Positions 34,930 through 42,857 of a stretch of DNA of 64,000 nucleotides are shown in pieces. The notes below the pieces were generated by a model, which saw only the letters and a list, made by a program, of their open reading frames with translations, did no database searches and was not told where the DNA came from. The DNA lies in the NCBI RefSeq assembly GCF_049674955.1, contig NZ_CP187232.1, positions 6,510,001 to 6,574,000 of the forward strand, read 5' to 3'. The stretch's first letter is position 1. Each line of letters begins with the position of its first letter. Position numbers and translations under genes: made by a program. The stretch is from Sphaerisporangium viridialbum. GTDB taxonomy: Bacteria; Actinomycetota; Actinomycetes; Streptosporangiales; Streptosporangiaceae.

Positions 34930-34959
34930 AAGGGTGTCACGTGACCTCGTGACACCCTT
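34930..34959 (-). terminator. Terminator of the tRNA-Pro gene
   Basis: Perfect 12-base arms (AAGGGTGTCACG and complement) at 34930-34941 and 34948-34959 with a 6-base loop, 18 bases beyond the tRNA 3' end on its strand. A smaller hairpin (ACCAGG-CACTA-CCTGGT) lies between them. Confidence 0.65.
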
Positions 34960-34976
34960 GCCGACCAGGCACTACC

Positions 34977-35053
<77 letters not shown>

Positions 35054-35288
35054 TTGCTCACCTAGGCGAGCGAGAACAACCTTAGCGCAGATCGAGGGGT
35101 CGTGCGTACGCCTCCCCCGGCCGTGGTGGCTGGTTCGCCGTACGAGAGTGCCGACCGGGCCGGGGAATGGGTGCCTCAGGGGTACGCCATGCGATCTCAC
35201 GGGACTACGCCATGGGATGACGGATGATCAGGCGGCCGGGAACATAGGGCTGTGTCACTGGTGGGGCGATCGAGAGTGGGATGGGCTC

Positions 35289-35750
35289 ATGGGGCGGAAG
35301 GCTCATATCGACCGGGAAGAGCTGCGGCGGCTCGTCACCGCGGGACGGTCCAACGCGGAGCTGGCCGAGCACTTCGGGGTGACCGAGTCGGGGGTCCTGC
35401 AGGCCAAACGGAACGCGGGCCTGGCCAAGCCGATGCTCGACCACGGCAAGGCCATCCCGTGGAAGCTGAACCGCGTCCACAACCAGACCGGGCCCGCGAC
35501 CAACCTCCGGAACCTCTCCGCGATCGCCCAGGGCGGTGACGTGCCGCAGACAAAGATCAACACGGCTCTGCGCTGGGCGCAGCGGCTGGTCGACGGTGAC
35601 CTGGACATCGCCTACGGCCAGGACGAGGGCTTCTACGAGGTGCCCGCGGCCGGCGACTCCCACATCCGGTCCGTCCTGGACGAGGCGCTGGAGAGGCTCT
35701 CCCAGCGACGAGATGTCCCTGGGGAAGGAGCGGAAGGGGACGAGGGGTAG
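35289..35750 (+). CDS. HTH-domain protein of unknown function
   Basis: 153 residues from ATG 35289. The N-terminal HTH (IDREELRRLVTAGRSNAELAEHF, GVTESGVLQAKRNAGL) is of the homeodomain-like/sigma-4-like kind, followed by a helical C terminus (NTALRWAQRLVDGDLDIAYG). It is the first apparently chromosomal gene after the tRNA. Probably a DNA-binding protein; target unknown. An Asp/Glu/Gly-rich end (VPGEGAEGDEG) closes it. Confidence 0.65.
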   Translation: MGRKAHIDREELRRLVTAGRSNAELAEHFGVTESGVLQAKRNAGLAKPMLDHGKAIPWKLNRVHNQTGPATNLRNLSAIAQGGDVPQTKINTALRWAQRLVDGDLDIAYGQDEGFYEVPAAGDSHIRSVLDEALERLSQRRDVPGEGAEGDEG

Positions 35751-35839
35751 CAGCGTACCGTCCGGGGTCGTGACGGACGAGGTGTCGGACCCTTTCGGCA
35801 GGGCCGTGAGCGAGCACAGCGTGGACTCGCCCTCGGGGG

Positions 35840-36005
35840 GTGCCGGGTGGACGGCGGGGTGGTGGGTTCGGGGGTGCCGGGCGGGTGGCCGTGGCGGGTT
35901 CGGCGGGTGGTGGGGTGGCGGGTTCGGGGGGTGGTGGGTTCGGAGGAGTGCCGGGCGGGTGGCCATGGTGGGTGGCCGTGGTGGGTTCGGGGGGTTGTTG
36001 CTTGA
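35840..36005. repeat. G-rich imperfect tandem repeats
   Basis: Variants of GGTGGCGGGTTCGG and GTGCCGGGCGGGTGGCC recur through this intergenic stretch, with many runs of three or more G on the plus strand. It contains no gene that I accept; the leftward frames are His/Pro/Thr-rich shadows. G-quadruplex formation is possible. Confidence 0.6.
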
Positions 36006-36089
36006 CCAAACGCATGCGTTGACTCTGTTTTGCGGTCTCCATCTCGGGCAGTCGGGGGGTTACAAAGGCACACATAACCGGAGGCAGAC

Positions 36090-36938
36090 ATGACCATCAC
36101 CTGGGTGGCCGTCGTTGTAGCCGCGGTGGTGGCGATCTTGGCCGTCGGCTACCTCGTGACGCAGCAACAGCGCAGGCGCCGGCTCCAAGAGCGCTTCGGC
36201 CCCGAGTACGAGCGGACGCTGAGCGAACGCGACAACCGCCGCGAGGCGGAGCAGGAACTGCTCGAAAGGGAGCAGCGTCACGCGAAGCTGAACATCAGGC
36301 CGCTTGCCCCCGAGACCCGATCGACCTATTCGAAGAAGTGGACCGAGGTGCAGGAGCGGTTCGTCGACGCTCCCGGCTTCGCCGTCACCGAGGCGGACCA
36401 CCTAGTGACCGCCGTCATGGCCGACCGCGGCTACCCCACCGAGGGATTCGAGCAGCAGGTGTCCGACCTGTCGGTGGCCCACGGCTCGACCCTCGGCCAC
36501 TACCGCGAGGCCCACGAGATCAGCAGCCGCGCGGCCAGGCAGGAGGCGTCGACCGAGGAGCTGCGGCAGGCCATGGTGCACTACCGCGCCCTGTTCGAGG
36601 AGCTTCTGGAGGACACCGTCGCCTCGAATCACGCCGAGCGGGAGACCGTGGACCCCGGCCACAACGGGATCGTGGACCGCGACGGCCGCGAGGCTCTGGA
36701 CTCCGGCCACACCGCGACTGTGGACCCTGACCGCCGTGCGGCTCTGGACCCGGACCAGCGGGCGGCGGTCGCCCCCGACCGGGGAACTCCGGACGCCGGC
36801 CACACGGGAGCCGTGGACGACCGTGAGGTCGTGGCCTCCGATCGCAGGGCGGCCGTGAGTCCCGATCAGCGGGGCTCCGTGGACGACGGGCGACTGGCCG
36901 AGGACCGTACCGCTCACCGCAACACCCAGGGAGGCTGA
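36090..36938 (+). CDS. Membrane-anchored protein with WxEVQ domain and acidic repeats
   Basis: 282 residues. One N-terminal membrane helix (WVAVVVAAVVAILAVGYLV) and a charged coiled coil (RRRRLQERFGPEYERTLSERDNRRE) precede a helical domain with KKWTEVQERFVDAPGFAV and ELRQAMVHYRALFEELLED. The C-terminal ~100 residues repeat units like VDPDRRAALDPDQRAAV. GGAGG precedes the ATG. The next gene contains the same helical domain and starts six bases later, so the two form an operon of paralogues. Function unknown. Confidence 0.7.
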   Translation: MTITWVAVVVAAVVAILAVGYLVTQQQRRRRLQERFGPEYERTLSERDNRREAEQELLEREQRHAKLNIRPLAPETRSTYSKKWTEVQERFVDAPGFAVTEADHLVTAVMADRGYPTEGFEQQVSDLSVAHGSTLGHYREAHEISSRAARQEASTEELRQAMVHYRALFEELLEDTVASNHAERETVDPGHNGIVDRDGREALDSGHTATVDPDRRAALDPDQRAAVAPDRGTPDAGHTGAVDDREVVASDRRAAVSPDQRGSVDDGRLAEDRTAHRNTQGG

Positions 36939-36944
36939 CCAGCG

Positions 36945-37646
36945 ATGGAATCCTATCGCCGAGACACCACGGACGAACCGCTCCGCGACCCGGAGACCGG
37001 CCAGGTTCTGGACCCGGCCGGCACGGCGGACGACCGTACGGCCCCGAACGACCTCGACGATCCGAACGACCTCGACGACCGGAATGACCTCCGTGACCGG
37101 AATGGCCTCACCGGACCGAACGACCTCCCCGATCGGAACGATCTTCCGGGGCTCGGCGAGGATGAGAGCGACGCCTCGCGGGTGAAGCAGGACGAGCAGG
37201 CCGATCTGATCGTGTATCCGGATGAGGCCGACCACCCGACCCGGTCCGACGAAGACGACAGCCTGACGGCCGGCGTACCCGACCTGGAGCCGGAGCCCGT
37301 CCTCCCGGCGAGCGAAGGCGTCAACGACAACGACGTGCACGGCACGGCGGGCGCGGGTACTGGATCCATCGACTTCCAGCAGCGCTGGCGCGAGGTCCAG
37401 GCCGGCTTCGTCGACGACCCCAGGGACGCCGTCGAGCGGGCCGACCAGCTCGTCGAGGAGGCCGTCACGGCCCTCACCTCGCGCAGGCAGGGGCTCGTCG
37501 ACCGCTGGAAGAACAGCGACCAGGGTGACACCGAGCAGCTCCGGCTGGCACTGCGCGACTACCGGTCCCTGCTCGAAGAGCTCGTCGGACCGTCCTACTC
37601 CACCGCCGGGCACGGAAGCTCCCCGGCTTCACGAGAAGCGAGGTAA
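36945..37646 (+). CDS. Soluble paralogue with NDL repeats and WxEVQ domain
   Basis: 233 residues, no membrane segment. The first third has NDL repeats (PNDLDD, PNDLDDRNDL, RNGLTGPNDLPDRNDLPG), the middle is acidic, and the C terminus (QQRWREVQAGFVDDPRDAV, then RADQLVEEAV and LRLALRDYRSLLEELV) is the same helical domain as in the preceding gene. The disordered repeat region and shared domain suggest a soluble partner of that membrane protein. Confidence 0.7.
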   Translation: MESYRRDTTDEPLRDPETGQVLDPAGTADDRTAPNDLDDPNDLDDRNDLRDRNGLTGPNDLPDRNDLPGLGEDESDASRVKQDEQADLIVYPDEADHPTRSDEDDSLTAGVPDLEPEPVLPASEGVNDNDVHGTAGAGTGSIDFQQRWREVQAGFVDDPRDAVERADQLVEEAVTALTSRRQGLVDRWKNSDQGDTEQLRLALRDYRSLLEELVGPSYSTAGHGSSPASREAR

Positions 37647-37649
37647 CCG

Positions 37650-37832
37650 ATGCTTGCCATCGCCGCGGCGATCGTCTTCGGTATCGCCTTCCTCTTCAGC
37701 CTCATCGGCACCAGCATCGGCATCTCCACCACGGCGCTGATCGCGCTCGGGCTGTGCCTGCTGGCCCTTCACCAGGCCGGCATCGGCACCTCGACCGTCG
37801 GCGGCACCTGGCGCGGGCGTGCCCGTCGCTGA
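37650..37832 (+). CDS. Small two-helix membrane protein
   Basis: 60 residues: two hydrophobic helices (LAIAAAIVFGIAFLFSLIG and TTALIALGLCLLALHQAG) with a basic C terminus. It starts three bases after the preceding stop, with GAGG upstream in the end of that gene, so it is coupled to the paralogue operon. Confidence 0.7.
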   Translation: MLAIAAAIVFGIAFLFSLIGTSIGISTTALIALGLCLLALHQAGIGTSTVGGTWRGRARR

Positions 37833-37908
37833 CCCAGAGAGCAAGCCGCCGGCCCACAGACAACCGGTCGCCGGCCCACAGAGAGCAAGCAGAGATGGGG
37901 TGTCCAGG

Positions 37909-38328
37909 ATGAACCAGAAGGTACGGGACGTCATGACGCACCGGCCGATCTGCCTGCCCGCCGACGCGTCGGTCTCCAAGGCCGCTCGCCTCATGCGGGA
38001 CCAGGCCATCGGGGACGTGCTCGTGACCAAGGACGACCGGCTGTGCGGGGTCGTCACCGATCGCGACATCGTCGTACGCGCCGTCGCCGAGGCCCGGGAC
38101 GCCGAATCGACCCCCCTGGGCGCGCTGTGCAGCTCCGAGCTGGTCACCGTACGGCCCGACCAGAACGCCGACGAGGTCATCCGGCTGATGCGCGAGAAGG
38201 CCGTCCGGCGGGTCCCGGTCGTGGACCACGGCCGTCCCGTCGGCATCGTCTCCCTCGGGGACATGGCGCTGGAGCGTGAGCCCTCGTCGCCGCTCTCCGA
38301 GATCAGCGGCGCTCCCCCGAACGGCTGA
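37909..38328 (+). CDS. Two-CBS-domain protein
   Basis: 139 residues from ATG 37909. Two CBS modules: VRDVMTHRPICLPADASV...GVVTDRDIVVRAV and CSSELVTVRPDQNADEV...RVPVVDHGRPVGIVSLGD. Stand-alone CBS pairs bind adenine nucleotides and act as energy or hypoxia sensors in actinomycetes. It follows the small membrane protein by ~75 bases. A terminator hairpin lies ~100 bases downstream. Confidence 0.85.
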   Translation: MNQKVRDVMTHRPICLPADASVSKAARLMRDQAIGDVLVTKDDRLCGVVTDRDIVVRAVAEARDAESTPLGALCSSELVTVRPDQNADEVIRLMREKAVRRVPVVDHGRPVGIVSLGDMALEREPSSPLSEISGAPPNG

Positions 38329-38429
38329 GCCGGCGACGCGCCGGAGCCGCCCCACGGGGCGGTGAGGGCGCGACGCACCGAGAACGCCGTGCCGACCCAA
38401 CCGGGCCTCGGGTCGCACGGTCTGAGAGG

Positions 38430-38460
38430 AAGGGCGCCGTCCCACTGGGGCGGCGCCCTT
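38430..38460 (+). terminator. Terminator after the CBS gene
   Basis: Perfect 10-base arms (AAGGGCGCCG and CGGCGCCCTT) with an 11-base loop, followed by TCG. Confidence 0.6.
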
Positions 38461-38478
38461 TCGCCTGCCCGCCCGAAC

Positions 38479-38533
38479 CGCCGCATCCCGAAGCATGCCG
38501 GACGCACCCGCCGCATCCCGAAGCACGCCGGAC
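38479..38533. repeat. Two-copy 25-base direct repeat
   Basis: CGCCGCATCCCGAAGCA followed by (T/C)GCCGGAC occurs at 38479-38503 and 38509-38533, spaced 30 bases apart, between the CBS terminator and the NADH dehydrogenase stop. Confidence 0.6.
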
Positions 38534-38541
38534 CTGAAGAG

Positions 38542-39906
38542 CTAGCCGCCGAACCTGCCCGCTCCCGAGTGGGCCGGAGCGCGTTCGCGGGGCGCCCAGA
38601 AGCCGGAGCGGGCGGCGAGCTCGAACTCCTGGCGGGGGTCCTGCATGGCGCCCAGCGAGATGATCTCGCGCTTGAAGAAGAACCCGAGCGTCCAGTCCAC
38701 CAGGATGCGGGTCTTCTTGTTGAACGTCGGGATCTTCGACAGGTGGTACGCCCGGTGCAGCAGCCAGGCGGGGAACCCGCGGACCTGGTGTCCGTAGACG
38801 TTCGCGACGCCCCGGTAGAGCCCGAGGCTCGCGACCGAGCCGACGCTCTTGTGCACGTACGGCTTGCGCCTCTCGCCGCGCAGGGTGGCGATGAGGTTGT
38901 CGGCCAGCCGCCCGGCCTGCCGTACGGCGTGCTGGGCGTTGGGCGCGGTGGTCTCCCCCGGCCTGGTCAGGTCGGGAACCGCGGCGCAGTCACCGGCCGC
39001 GAAGGCGAAGGTGGTGCCCTCGACGACGAGGCACGGGTCGACCTTGACCCGATCATGGGAGTCGAGCGGCAGGTCGCCGGATCTGACCAGCGGGTTCGGC
39101 TTGACGCCGGCCGTCCACACCAGGGTGTCGGCGTCGAACTCGTCGCCGTCGCTCAGCACGATGTGGTGGTTCTCCGCCGATCTGAGCAGGGTCTCGGTCC
39201 GCACCTCGATGCCGCGCCCGCGGAGCTGCTCGGCGGTCCACCGCCCCATCTCCGGGCCGACCTCCGGGAGGATCTTGTCGGTGGCCTCGACGAGCATCCA
39301 CCGCATGTCCCACGGCTTGATCGCGGGGAAGTAGCGGCACGCCTCGGCGGCCATGTCCTCCAGCTCGGCGAGGGCCTCCACGCCCGCGAAGCCGGCACCC
39401 ACGAAGACGAACGCCAGTGCCCGCCGCCGTACCCGGTCGTCGGTGGTCGAGGCCACCAGGTCGAGCTGGGCGAGCACGTGGTTGCGCAGGTGGATGGCCT
39501 CTTCCAGGGTCTTGAAGCCGATGCCGCACTCGGCGAGGCCGGGGATCGGGAGCGTCCGGGAGACCGAACCGGGCGCGAACACGAGATAGTCGTACTCGAG
39601 CCGGCGCCCCGGCCCCCCGTAGGGCTCGAAGTCGGCCGTGCGCGAGGCGAGGTCGACCCTGGTCACCCTGCCGCTGAGGATCTCGCATCTCGGCAGGACG
39701 CGGCGCAGGAAGACGACGACGTGCCTCGGCTCCACGCTCCCGGCCGCCGCCTCCGGCAGGAAGGGCTGGTAGGTCATGTAGGAGTCCAGGTCGACCACGG
39801 TCACGCGGGCCTCGTCGCGGCGGAGCCTCCTCTGCAGGCGGAGGGCCGTGAACATCCCGACGTAGCCGCCTCCCACGACGAGCACGCGAGGGATTCGCTG
39901 TCTCAT
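38542..39906 (-). CDS. ndh: Type II NADH dehydrogenase-like FAD oxidoreductase
   Basis: 454 residues. FAD-binding VLVVGGGYVGMFTAL at the N terminus and a second dinucleotide fold (LAFVFVGAGFAGVEALAELED) for NAD(P)H. TLVWTAGVKPNPL and FAFAAGDCAAVPDL mark the FAD-contacting regions. The amphipathic C terminus (FPAWLLHRAYHLSKIPTFNKK, then WTLGFFFKREI) is the membrane-attachment end of NDH-2, so it should pass electrons from NADH to menaquinone without pumping protons. Monocistronic by appearance. Confidence 0.85.
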   Translation of the reverse strand: MRQRIPRVLVVGGGYVGMFTALRLQRRLRRDEARVTVVDLDSYMTYQPFLPEAAAGSVEPRHVVVFLRRVLPRCEILSGRVTRVDLASRTADFEPYGGPGRRLEYDYLVFAPGSVSRTLPIPGLAECGIGFKTLEEAIHLRNHVLAQLDLVASTTDDRVRRRALAFVFVGAGFAGVEALAELEDMAAEACRYFPAIKPWDMRWMLVEATDKILPEVGPEMGRWTAEQLRGRGIEVRTETLLRSAENHHIVLSDGDEFDADTLVWTAGVKPNPLVRSGDLPLDSHDRVKVDPCLVVEGTTFAFAAGDCAAVPDLTRPGETTAPNAQHAVRQAGRLADNLIATLRGERRKPYVHKSVGSVASLGLYRGVANVYGHQVRGFPAWLLHRAYHLSKIPTFNKKTRILVDWTLGFFFKREIISLGAMQDPRQEFELAARSGFWAPRERAPAHSGAGRFGG

Positions 39907-39949
39907 ACCCCGGGACGTACCCCACCGGAGACCGACATACAGAGGTTTG

Positions 39950-40399
39950 TCAGAGCTTGAAGCGCATCACGACACTTGTCCCGTTTGCGCCGGTTCTCAG
40001 GATGAGCTTCTTCGCCAGCCGCCTGGCCACCCACAGGCCCATCCCGCTGGTCGAGTAGTCGTGCGGAGCGACCATGCCCGGCGGCTCGCCGGGGATCCAG
40101 TGGCCGTCGTCGTGGATGTCGATCAGGAGGTCGCCGCCCTCGCGCCACACGCGCACCCGCGCCTTGGCGGCTCCGTGCGTCACGGCGTTCGTGGCGACCT
40201 CGTTGACGGCGACCAGGTAGTCGCCCACGTCCCCCTCGACCATGCCCGCCCTGCGGGCTTGGAGGGCGGCGAAGTCTCGAACGTCCGGGAGGTCTCCCAC
40301 GCAGAACGTCATTTCCCTGACCGCCGCGCCGGACGGGAGCGGCGAAGGGCCGCTCCCGTCCGTGAGGAAGCGGGGAGGAGGGACTTCGTCCTCGTTCAC
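39950..40399 (-). CDS. RsbW-like anti-sigma serine kinase
   Basis: 149 residues of a GHKL/HATPase fold. N box VNEVATNAVTHG, G1 box DIHDDGHW and G2 box SGMGLWVARRLAKKL are all present. Such proteins bind a SigB/SigF-type sigma factor and phosphorylate STAS antagonists. The sigma gene and two STAS genes lie within 5 kb, so it is the likely kinase of this local partner-switching module. Confidence 0.85.
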   Translation of the reverse strand: MNEDEVPPPRFLTDGSGPSPLPSGAAVREMTFCVGDLPDVRDFAALQARRAGMVEGDVGDYLVAVNEVATNAVTHGAAKARVRVWREGGDLLIDIHDDGHWIPGEPPGMVAPHDYSTSGMGLWVARRLAKKLILRTGANGTSVVMRFKL

Positions 40400-40564
40400 C
40401 CGATAACCGCCTCCAAGAGCGATCAGCTTAGGAAAGGTCGCCCTGCACCCTGGGGCCGCCGATTTACACCGATGAAGATACCCCGGGTTGCCGGTCCGTG
40501 AGGGAAGTGCCCCCTCCGCGTAACTTCTGTTCGGCGGTTGAGTGCCCAGGGAGGGGCGGATTAA

Positions 40565-41347
40565 TCAGCAAGCGGCGACGAGCTGCGACCGGAGCTGGTC
40601 GAGAACCTTGCGCAGGATGCGGGACACGTGCATCTGGGAGATGCCGAACTCGGTGGCGATCTCGGCCTGGGTCATGTTGCCGTAGTAGCGCAGGAGCAGG
40701 ATGTTGCGCTCCCGCTCAGGCAGCTGGTCGATCAGGGGCTTGATGGCCTCGCGGTCCACGAGCGTGGCCAGCTCGTCGTCCTCGTCCGGGATGAGGTCCC
40801 CGAGCGCGGCGGCGTCGTCGTCGGCGCCCATCGGGGCGTCCAGCGACAGGGTGCTGTACGCGGCGGAGGCGTCCATCGTGAGGAGCATGTCCTCCTCGGA
40901 GATGCCCATCCGCTTGGCCAGCTCGGCGACGGTGGGGAACCTGCCGAGCTCCTGCGTGAAGTCGGCGACGAGCCGGTTGAGCTCGGAGCGCCGCTCCTGG
41001 TAAAGACGCGGGACCCGGACGGCCCAGGTCCTGTCCCGGAAGTGCCGCTTCACTTCGCCGGTCATGGTCACCATGGCATAGCCTCTGAAGCTGTGCCCAA
41101 GCTCGGCGTCGAACCCGTTGATCGCCTTCATCAGGCCCACGTACGCGGCCTGGAGCAGGTCTTCCATGGGCTCGCCCCGGTGGAGGTACCGGCGGGAGAT
41201 CTCCCTCGCCATGGGGAGGTGCATCTCTACGATCATCTCGCGCAGCCGCGCTCGCCTTGCCTCGGTGGTGCCCGGCTCCACGAGCTCGCGCAGGAGGTCT
41301 TCGGCGGTGACGTCGGTCTGGGGGAAAGTGCGGTCCTCGGCAGCCAT
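40565..41347 (-). CDS. SigB/SigF-type RNA polymerase sigma factor
   Basis: 260 residues from ATG 41347 (GAGGGAG upstream). Region 2 (MEDLLQAAYVGLMKAINGFD, GYAMVTMTGEVKRHFRD), region 3 (LGRFPTVAELAKRMGIS) and region 4 (LPERERNILLLRYYGNMTQAEIA, ISQMHVSRILRKV) are in order. This is the stress and development sigma family controlled by partner switching. It is divergent from a STAS gene across a 225-base spacer, which probably holds stress promoters for both. Confidence 0.9.
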   Translation of the reverse strand: MAAEDRTFPQTDVTAEDLLRELVEPGTTEARRARLREMIVEMHLPMAREISRRYLHRGEPMEDLLQAAYVGLMKAINGFDAELGHSFRGYAMVTMTGEVKRHFRDRTWAVRVPRLYQERRSELNRLVADFTQELGRFPTVAELAKRMGISEEDMLLTMDASAAYSTLSLDAPMGADDDAAALGDLIPDEDDELATLVDREAIKPLIDQLPERERNILLLRYYGNMTQAEIATEFGISQMHVSRILRKVLDQLRSQLVAAC

Positions 41348-41572
41348 TGCTGCTCCCTCGTATGCCTTGCAAGCGAGGCGCAACCGGCAATGCCCATGCA
41401 GAGCCGACATCGCCTCGCGTACTACTGTCGAGACGAGGCCCTCTGCTGGACCTCGGCTCCAGTATTCCCTAAAAATCAAGAGTATTGCTACCCCCCGGGC
41501 AACAGTAATGTTGCGAATGACCCCCCGATGGGGTTGGCGCCATGCGCCAGGGAAGCGGCGAGGAGGCGCGTG

Positions 41573-41941
41573 GTGACCGTTCCAGATAGGGCAGATTCGG
41601 CCCTGACCCTTACTTCGGCGGTCGCCGAGGGGGTGCCCGTCGTGAAGGTGACCGGCATCCTCGACGCGACCACCCGTGACCAGTTCACCGACCGGCTCGC
41701 CGAGATCGCCGACGACTACGGCCCCGACCTGGTGCTCGACCTGGCCGGCGTCACGTTCATGGACTCCCGCGCGCTCGGGCTGATCGTGCACCACTGGCAG
41801 CGCACGATGGCGGCGCAGGGCCACTTCGCCCTGGTCGGAGTGCAGTACTCCAACTCCAAGGTGATGTGGGTGACCGGCCTCGCGCAGCGCCTGCCCCTGT
41901 ACGACACCCTTGACGAGGCGCTGGAGGCCTTCAAGGCCTGA
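41573..41941 (+). CDS. STAS-domain anti-sigma factor antagonist
   Basis: 122 residues from GTG 41573 (AGGAGG six bases upstream). STAS fold: VPVVKVTGILDATT, DLVLDLAGVTFMDSRALGLIVHHW. The phosphorylatable Ser is in FMDSRALG, as in RsbV. It would bind the RsbW-like kinase and free the divergent sigma factor. Confidence 0.85.
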   Translation: MTVPDRADSALTLTSAVAEGVPVVKVTGILDATTRDQFTDRLAEIADDYGPDLVLDLAGVTFMDSRALGLIVHHWQRTMAAQGHFALVGVQYSNSKVMWVTGLAQRLPLYDTLDEALEAFKA

Positions 41942-41998
41942 TCCACCCCGGCGAGTGGCGCTGGAGTCCCGCGAATCATGAGGAGCGACGGCCCCGGG

Positions 41999-42727
41999 TC
42001 AGGACGGCGCGGCCCCGCCGTGCTTGCTCTGGTGCTCGGTCACCAGCAGGCGGGCGAGGTCGGCGACCTTGACCTGGTGGTGCTGCGACAGGCGGCGCAG
42101 CTCGTCGAAGGCCGCCTCCGCCGAGCAGCCGCTGGCGTGCATGATGATGCCCTTGGCCTGGTCGATCACCGCGCGTCCCGCGAGCGCCTCCTGGAGCTGC
42201 GCGGCGTCGGTGAGCACGTCGTCGTAGTCCGAGATGTTGGCGAGGGCCACGGTGAGCTGCTCGGTCAGCAGGGTGGCGAGCGACTCCGCCGAGCCGCCCG
42301 CGAACGCGCCCGGCCGCACGGCGTACAGGCCGAGGACGAGCGTCGCGCCGTCGACGGCGATCGGCAGCACGAGGATCGAGCGCACTCCGTGCTTGACGGC
42401 CGTCGCGGCGTACCGGGGCCAGCGGGTGTCGAGCAGCACGTCGGTGACCACGACGTTCCTGCCGGTGGCGAGCGCCTCCGCGGACGGGCCCTCGCCGAGC
42501 GCCTGCTCCCGGTCGACCAGCGCGATCAGGTCGCTGTGGGACGCTGAGAGCATGAGCCGCTCCTCGCGTCGCAGCTCGACCGTGCCGCCCGCGCAACCGG
42601 GCACGCCCACCGCCACGGCGCCGGTGATCCCCCGGAGCACGCTCTCCATGGAGGTGCCCTCGTGTACGCGGCCGAGGGCCGCGAGGTCACGCGCGAGGGT
42701 GGGGCTGAACATCCTCATGGTCTCCAT
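41999..42727 (-). CDS. GAF-ANTAR transcription antitermination regulator
   Basis: 242 residues. A GAF domain (~25-165; SHSDLIALVDREQALGEGPS, WPRYAATAVKHGVRSILVLP) is followed by an ANTAR RNA-binding helical domain (LAGRAVIDQAKGIIMHASGC, FDELRRLSQHHQVKVADLA). ANTAR proteins bind paired hairpins in nascent RNA and prevent termination. It is convergent with the STAS gene and belongs to the signal-sensing neighbourhood. Confidence 0.85.
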   Translation of the reverse strand: METMRMFSPTLARDLAALGRVHEGTSMESVLRGITGAVAVGVPGCAGGTVELRREERLMLSASHSDLIALVDREQALGEGPSAEALATGRNVVVTDVLLDTRWPRYAATAVKHGVRSILVLPIAVDGATLVLGLYAVRPGAFAGGSAESLATLLTEQLTVALANISDYDDVLTDAAQLQEALAGRAVIDQAKGIIMHASGCSAEAAFDELRRLSQHHQVKVADLARLLVTEHQSKHGGAAPS

Positions 42728-42857
42728 ACAAGGCTCCCGCTTCCCTTGAATGCCAGGTTAATTCCAACCGCGAGGTGCTCATCGATGGGGAGCGCCTTCT
42801 TGACGTACGGTCTAGCAGGGGAACCCACGCTCCCCTCGGCCATACGAAGGACCACAA

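Noticed and set aside
40628..41572. Long N-terminal extension of the first STAS protein
   Set aside because: It lies opposite the sigma gene. GTG 41573 with AGGAGG gives a normal STAS length.
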